Below are positions 59,701-64,000 of a stretch of DNA of 64,000 bases, piece by piece. The first letter of the stretch is position 1; every line of letters begins with the position of its first letter. Origin of the DNA: Nannobrachium achirus (lineage: Eukaryota; Chordata; Actinopteri; Myctophiformes; Myctophidae). The notes beneath the pieces are model-generated. The model was given only the letters and a program-made list of their open reading frames with translations. It had not been told where the DNA came from and ran no database searches. The DNA lies in NCBI GenBank assembly GCA_963921795.1, contig OY997651.1, positions 40,784,356-40,848,355 on the forward strand. Direction: 5' to 3'. The position numbers and the translations under genes are program-made.

Positions 59701-62700
59701 CACCTGTGCGAAGTGAGCGGTGCAAACTAATTCCTGCACAAATCAGTGTTGATAGGCATGCATGGCAATATTATTTTTGTTGTGTATGATATCAGTCTAG
59801 AGGTCTGCTCAGACTATATAAGTCTTCATCGTCATTTCTCATCAGTTAGTCGACCAAGCTACAGATTGTAACTTGTAAGAATGTCATAATGATAAGTGAC
59901 CTTATTTACCTCCAGAGAGGCCTCCAGAGAGGCGAGAAGATGAATGTTTTAGTTTTTCAGAGTCTGTTCATTTGTATTTTAAACTTGTATTAGCTGCCTG
60001 TCTGAGCCTGTCTGAACCTGACTCCATCACTTACACCACTACTAGAGGGCAGTGACAAAGAGGAAACATCCAGTAATGTAGACATCTCTTTTGAACCTGT
60101 TGTGTCACTGCAAAGGGTGGAGACCAAGTCTGGTGAGGAGGATGAGGAGATCCTCTTCAAAGATCGGACCAAGCTGTATCGCTGGAACCGGGACATTAAT
60201 CAGTGGAAGGAGCGTGGAGTGGGCAAAATCAAAATTCTCTTTCACCCTGTCAAACACTTCTACCACATCCTGATGAAGGCCAGGCCATGGAGCTCAAACC
60301 CATGAGATCATCAGCCAAGGCCTTAGTCTAGGACCGCCAAAGACTACTCAGAGGGCGAGGGCCAAGTAGAACAGCTGGCAGCTATGTTCATTGTTCAAGA
60401 CCACTGACTTGACTGAATCTTTCAAGAAGACCTTCTGTAAGTGCTCGAAGAGCATGGACCAGCAAGCTCCGGAAACACAGACCCTGGGCAAGAAGACAAA
60501 AGAGGATTCCAGAACCACAGACCTTGAGTCAGGATGTTCTAGAAAACGATCCTTCTTCAAGATGGTGCAGAACGACAGAGGCCAAAAGATTAATATTTTA
60601 GTTTGTCAAGATCTGTTCATCAACAAATACAATGGCCTAAAGGGTGAACCAATCAGGTGCCTCTGTGCCTATGACATCATGGACAGATCAACAGAATCGA
60701 AGTGTTTCATTGGTCTAGCTAACTCATGTCATCATCATTTGTGACATCATAATTTTGGTAAAAAAGCGGTCTATAGGAGCGGTTTGCACCGCTCAAAAAG
60801 AGTAAGAAAGACAAAAAAAGAATAAAAAAGAAAAAAAAAAGGAGGAGGAGGATAAAGATACCAAAGGGAGAGAGAAGAAAGGGTGGATGAGGTACAATGT
60901 GGAGTCGGCAGTCTCAGAAAAGAAAATGTAACAAGGAGGTGGCAACGGGCGGCTAGATAAAGTTAGAGGAGGTGACATGGAGATGTGGATAACACTATAT
61001 ATGGAGATAGTCCAGTCCATCATGTCATATGGGACTACCGTCATAGACAGTAGCCATTGTTAGGCCGGAGTCAATGGCTGGAGTCAACCTGTTTGGCCTA
61101 AACATGGAGATGTGGAGAACACTATATATGGAGAGAGTCCATTCCATCATGTCATATGGGACTACCATCATAGACAGTAGCCATTGTTAGGGTGACATGG
61201 AGATGTGGATAACACTATATATGGAGATAGTCCAGTCCATCATGTCATGGGACTACCGTCATAGAGAGTAGCCATTGTTAGGCCGGAGTCAATGGCTGGA
61301 GTCAACCTGTTTGGCCTAAACATAGAGATGTGGAGAACACTACAGTGAGTCACAGTGATGTAACTCAGTACACATCATTGCTCTGAAGTTGATTGCATGG
61401 CAAAGCGAAAGTTGATAACATGCTAAAGTTCATCGCCGCGTGAACATGGAGCAGGATCCCCAGCCACCCATGTCCATGCCCACATGCTCCCATGTTCCAG
61501 GGGAGACTGCCGACGAGCGCCGGCGCCATATTCGCAGGGAACGCCAATATATGATCTATATATGGAGATAGTCCAGTCCATCATGTCATATGGGACTACC
61601 GTCATAGACAGTAGCCATTGTTAGGCCGGAGTCAATGGCTGTCTGTCTGACTGTCTGTACAGGAAGTGATGTCACATGACATACTTTTTATGCCCATATA
61701 TGAGTAATTATGTACCACATCTTCATGTTTAGGCAAACTCCACACAGAAAGGCCCTATCGCCAACCCCACCTAGGGTGTGAGCGATAGGGCCTTTCTATG
61801 TGGAGTTTGCATGTTCTCCCTGTGTCTCCTAGGGTTGATACCCTCACAAAAACATGAACAAACTAGAATCGTCAGAGAAACGCTGTGGTTGGCCAGATGG
61901 TCAATAATGGCCGCATGTCACCCTGAGGTCGCATGTCACCCTCAGGTGTCTTACTAGTGTATATATATATATATATATATTGTTTATTTTTAAGGCAATA
62001 TTTCCATGTTAGTAGGTCGGGAGTGGCTTATTGTCGGTATGTTGCTTTCAGCTATTATTTTGTAGTTTTATTACATTCATCTCCCAACTTTCGTGGATTG
62101 GTTTTCTCCTTGTTTAGTGTTGAGGTCGATTGACAAAATGACGATTGGTCAATATGCTTATTTAACACTTGAGGTGCTGCTCACTGCTGGGCCTATGGAC
62201 CCGCTGCTCGTTTATAGGAGCGCAAGTGCGCAGGACCACCTCTCCCCACCTCTCCCCAACCCATATCTTCCTTGAATAAACATGGCCTTCTATGTATATC
62301 TAAAATGATCAAACCAACCAGGAAACTATTATAAAAATTATATATTAATAAAGCAAACTTATTGAGACATGAGCAACACACAGCTCGGTGAGTTCTGAAC
62401 CGTTTTTCACACGGTTTGGACTGTTTGTACGATACAGTATTAAGAACTCTGAGTTTCATACCAAAACAATACATTTGATTATTTTGGTACCAATACTTTT
62501 GTTATTTTACTCAAGTACATTTTGAATACAAGACTTCTACTTGTAACAGAGTATTGTAGGCCTATTACTGCAGTAAAGATGACTGAATACTTTTTCCACC
62601 ACTGAGTAAAAGTTAAGCCATAAGGTGATAAGAGTCATGGCTTTGACGGTTAATTTTCTGCCATTGTCTCAGGTTATGAAGGCACGTTTTGTTTATTATG

Positions 62701-63440
62701 ATGTATGCATTATGTGTGCTTTTTATTTACAAAATAAAAGCCTACTATTGAATGTCATCATCATGTATTTATCAGATTGCAGTAATAACATTAATTGGGG
62801 TTATATGATACTTTAGGCTTTGTGCATGTTTGCTTGACTTTATTTTTTATTTTTTATAGCGTGGCTAGCGACCCCCCTGGAGAAAAATTTACCAGCCGCC
62901 ACTGAGGTCCGGGCGCACTAGCTGTTTAGTGTGCTTTCAAATTTTTTCAATGCTGAACGAATATGTCTCTTTTTTACCATTTAAAGATTTTGTTTGTTTT
63001 GGGAGGAAAAAAAATCCAATTCTTGTATAATCCCCAGATCATTGTGCTGTCTTTTCCTCAAAATAACTGGTCCACACACAGAGTGTTAAGTCAGAATTAT
63101 GTTTGGTCTTTTGCAGATATATTAGCCTGTGTACAGTTACAGATCAACAACAACAACCTGACAGTGGAGATAAACGAGTTACAGATCAACAACAACAACC
63201 TGACCCTGGAAATAAACGACTTACAGAACAACTTTGATAACCTGACCCTGGAAAAGAAACACTTACAGAATAACTATGACAACCTGACCCTGGAAAGAAA
63301 CGACTTACAGAGAAACTATGACAACCTGACCCTGGAAAGAAACGAATTAGAGAACAACTTTCATAACCTGTACCTGGAAATAAACAAATTACAGAACAGC
63401 TATTACAACCTGAAAAACATTGTACAGACCAACTGCAAAG
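48447..63440 (+). CDS. Paralogue of the type II sequon-stalk membrane protein, partial
   Basis: Exons 48447-48678 (tail), 50073-50177 (membrane) and 63117-63440 (stalk), with the same phase-1 junctions as the 19161 gene. The tail has REYLNV and HIYESL tyrosine motifs. The membrane exon reads [20 protein letters not shown] and is nearly identical at DNA level to that of the first gene. The stalk has about seven 14-residue repeats ([14 protein letters not shown]) with five NLT sequons and ends CKG before a GTGAGA donor. Intron 2 is ~12.9 kb and full of transposons. The C-terminal exons lie beyond the window, so lectin or receptor identity cannot be decided here. Confidence 0.8.
48790..48985. 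repeat. Probable retroelement 3'-end fragment
   Basis: AGGCAACTTTATTTACAGGC and AAGGTGCTTTAAAAACAAAT resemble common fish LINE/SINE tails, followed by a (TCTG)n stretch. The family is unassigned. Confidence 0.4.
49150..49922. mobile_element. Nested palindromic element
   Basis: Outer arms GGGTAAAAAATGGCAGTTCC and its complement (right end TTTTTTACCCA). Inner arms carry CTTTAAGTGGGATGTGAGGG, GCTTGCAATGGATTCAGAAT and AAAACATTCCTTGGGCTAAA-type blocks. The segment with CCCACTTAAAGCAGAT plus the (TATAAAGGA)-type block is present three times, so one arm has been re-duplicated. Confidence 0.8.
50178..51419 (+). other. Intron of the paralogue, no gene seen
   Basis: AT-rich. It contains TACTTTTACTTGAGTA and CTTTTTTCCACCACTGG (50890-50942), a widespread fish repeat tail that recurs near 62575. 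There is no coding support. Confidence 0.5.
51420..51855. mobile_element. Palindromic element with AGACGTCT motif cluster
   Basis: Seven full copies of the palindrome AGACGTCT, plus half copies. The outer arms are inverted: CTTATACTAGACGTCTAAGT on the left and its complement on the right, with TTATACGTATAA beside each. The middle has a duplicated CAAAAGTAGTGAAAAACTGA. It has no open frame. Confidence 0.75.
52590..52795. mobile_element. hAT-like MITE (AGAGATGGGA end)
   Basis: It runs from CTAGAGATGGGAT to CGAACGTCCCATTC, with repeated TTTCAAAGAGCCGTTC near both sides (~52640 and ~52745). I could not confirm a target duplication. Confidence 0.5.
52796..53752. other. Intron of the paralogue, no gene seen
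   Basis: Mixed sequence with a microsatellite-like CAGGCAGGCAGG at 53728-53739, just before the LINE frame begins. I see no exon. Confidence 0.45.
55660..56138 (-). mobile_element. ~480-bp nonautonomous element inside the LINE, copy 1
   Basis: Runs from CCTGGCTCCAGCCAATAG to GAGTCTGAAATCAG and separates the LINE reverse transcriptase from its FADD block. It is the reverse complement of 57752-58233. Confidence 0.8.
56741..56783. repeat. (GA)n microsatellite
   Basis: Pure GA run inside the middle insertion of the LINE. A (TGACTGAG)n stretch follows at 56874-56905. Confidence 0.95.
57752..58233 (+). mobile_element. ~480-bp nonautonomous element inside the LINE, copy 2
   Basis: Bounded by TAGCCTG and CAGGCTA inverted ends. 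The interior includes CAGGTCATTGTCTTTGATGT and matches 55660-56138 in the opposite direction. It interrupts the C-terminal part of the same LINE. Confidence 0.82.
58884..59377. mobile_element. Palindromic repeat, TAAAGGGATATTCCACTTTC ends
   Basis: Close copy of 15860-16253, including GGAGAGGCCCTGGGCCTGGA and the internal inverted TTGTAACTTCAAACT block. The ends are TAAAGGGATATTCC and GAAATATCCCTTTA. Confidence 0.85.
59378..59505 (-). mobile_element. Retroelement tail, complement of 20690-type repeat
   Basis: TTTTCTGTGGAAATAAGCTT and CTTTTCCTATGCAAACTTCT match the complement of 20740-20870, ending in (TCAA)n. Confidence 0.7.
60034..60465 (+). pseudogene. RanBP2-type Ran-binding domain fragment, frameshifted
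   Basis: The first frame (60050-60290) encodes [20 protein letters not shown] and [20 protein letters not shown], typical of a Ran-binding domain (RanGTP-binding fold of RanBP1/RanBP2). After a frameshift near 60275 a second frame continues with MELKP, then [19 protein letters not shown] after a stop near 60328, the normal end of such domains. The domain cannot be made intact. It lies in the long intron of the stalk-protein paralogue. A further frame (60391-60744) resembles the spacer after the domain but has no clear match. It is probably a retrocopy or duplicated fragment. Confidence 0.75.
60971..61640 (+). repeat. Tandem/segmental repeat, ACATGGAGATGTGGA units
   Basis: Units containing ACACTATATATGGAGATAGT, CCATCATGTCATATGGGACT and GACAGTAGCCATTGTTAGG occur at about 60976, 61102, 61196 and 61552. 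The longer spacer GGCCGGAGTCAATGGCTG is present in three. The last unit is separated by an unrelated ~200-bp segment. Confidence 0.85.
61737..61811. repeat. 75-base hairpin
   Basis: GCAAACTCCACACAGAAAGG and CCTTTCTATGTGGAGTTTGC form the arms, continued by CCCTATCGC and GCGATAGGG. The right arm runs on into ATGTTCTCCCTGTGTC, a common fish repeat end. Confidence 0.85.
61812..63116 (+). other. Intron of the paralogue, no gene seen
   Basis: It contains a short (TA)n (61961-61980), the ACTTTTTCCACCACTGAG repeat tail (62570-62600) and a repeat-like GTGGCTAGCGACCCCCCTGG (62862). The branch/acceptor for the stalk exon ends TTTGCAG at 63116 (shared with the first gene: TTTGGYCYTTTGCAG). Confidence 0.5.
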
Positions 63441-63574
63441 GTGAGAGAGGTTACAACCTGTTTTGAAGGAATATTAATAAGTGTATTTACACATTATTGA
63501 CATTTTAATTATTCACACACCAATGGTGCTCCAACCATCTCATTGGAGGCAATGTGGGGTTCACTGTCTTAAGG

Positions 63575-63615
63575 GGAGACCTTAAAACTTCTAAGTTTGA
63601 GAACCACTGGGCTAT
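63575..63615. mobile_element. hAT MITE right-end fragment
   Basis: Ends in GTTTGAGAACCACTG, the right terminus of the CAGTGGTTCTCAAC family. Confidence 0.55.
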
Positions 63616-63654
63616 ATGTCCAGTATCAACAACATTATCTATCTATAAATGCGA

Positions 63655-64000
63655 GAAGTCTCTGCGTGTCTGCGTGTGTGTCTGTCTGTCTGTAATCCAC
63701 GTATCTCGAGAACCGTTCGTCCCACCGGCTTCAGATTCGACATGCGCGTTCCCCGCCGCGGCACGGAGTGCAGTGCCGGGCCTCGACCCGACCCGGTTTT
63801 CCCTAACCGGCACGAAACGTTCGGAATCTCCTTATGCTGGGCTGATTGTTGACATCAGGCTGTTCCGGAGGAAATCGGCGCAAGCGCTGACTCACATCAT
63901 AAAAGGCTCTGACATCACGTACGCCACATGAGTCAACAAAAAATCTCTGTGAGTGTGTATGTATGTATGTAATCCGCGTATCTCGAGAACCGTTCGTCCC
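63655..64000 (+). repeat. Start of a ~276-bp tandem repeat running past the window
   Basis: CGTATCTCGAGAACCGTTCG occurs at ~63700 and ~63976, each after a GTGTGTCTGTCTGTCTG- or GTATGTATG-type lead. The unit between is GC-rich (CCGCCGCGGCACGGAGTGC). Only one full unit is visible. Confidence 0.7.

Noticed and set aside
60391..60744. 117-codon frame after the Ran-binding fragment as a separate gene
   Set aside because: It begins inside the decayed segment, overlaps the pseudogene end, and shows no recognised domain or splice structure.

Overview
This window reads as teleost fish nuclear DNA. It has split genes with GT-AG introns, a CC chemokine and lectin-like/cytokine-receptor immune genes, long CA/GT microsatellites, tRNA-derived SINEs, hAT-type MITEs with 8-bp target duplications, LINE reverse transcriptases and satellite arrays. 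The species cannot be named from the sequence alone.

Layout. Positions 1-13.9 kb hold the last eight coding exons and the 3' UTR of a TBC-domain Rab GAP (tbc1d14-like) on the + strand. Its introns are full of MITEs, and one carries an antisense LINE with an open reverse transcriptase frame. A three-exon CC chemokine lies at 14.4-16.7 kb among tRNA-type SINEs. From 19.2 to 22.5 kb are three exons of a type II membrane protein: cytoplasmic tail with YxxL motifs, one membrane helix, and a stalk of 14-residue N-glycosylation-sequon repeats. They are followed at 23.0-24.9 kb by six exons of a class I cytokine receptor ectodomain (IL-13R/IL-5R alpha-like). I see no signal-peptide exon between the two groups and the intron phases match, so a chimeric gene is possible. 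The receptor's old transmembrane segment survives just downstream but is one base out of frame.

From 25.4 to 45.7 kb lies a roughly 20-kb inverted repeat. Each arm runs, from outside in: a ~230-bp unique end, a ~46-bp satellite, a ~430-bp GC-rich module, then a ~170-bp AT-rich satellite. Between the arms is a 1.26-kb spacer with an A/T tract and a CpG-rich minisatellite. The inverted repeat sits between the first stalk-protein gene and a paralogue of it (48.4-63.4 kb, continuing past the window). The long intron of that paralogue holds palindromic elements, a CR1/L2-like LINE with nested insertions, a RanBP2-type Ran-binding pseudogene fragment and tandem repeats.

The features most worth following up are the giant inverted repeat, the possible type II-anchored cytokine-receptor chimera, and a small hairpin module (core AGATCTACAAGC) that recurs about a dozen times in the first 20 kb inside at least three different MITE families.
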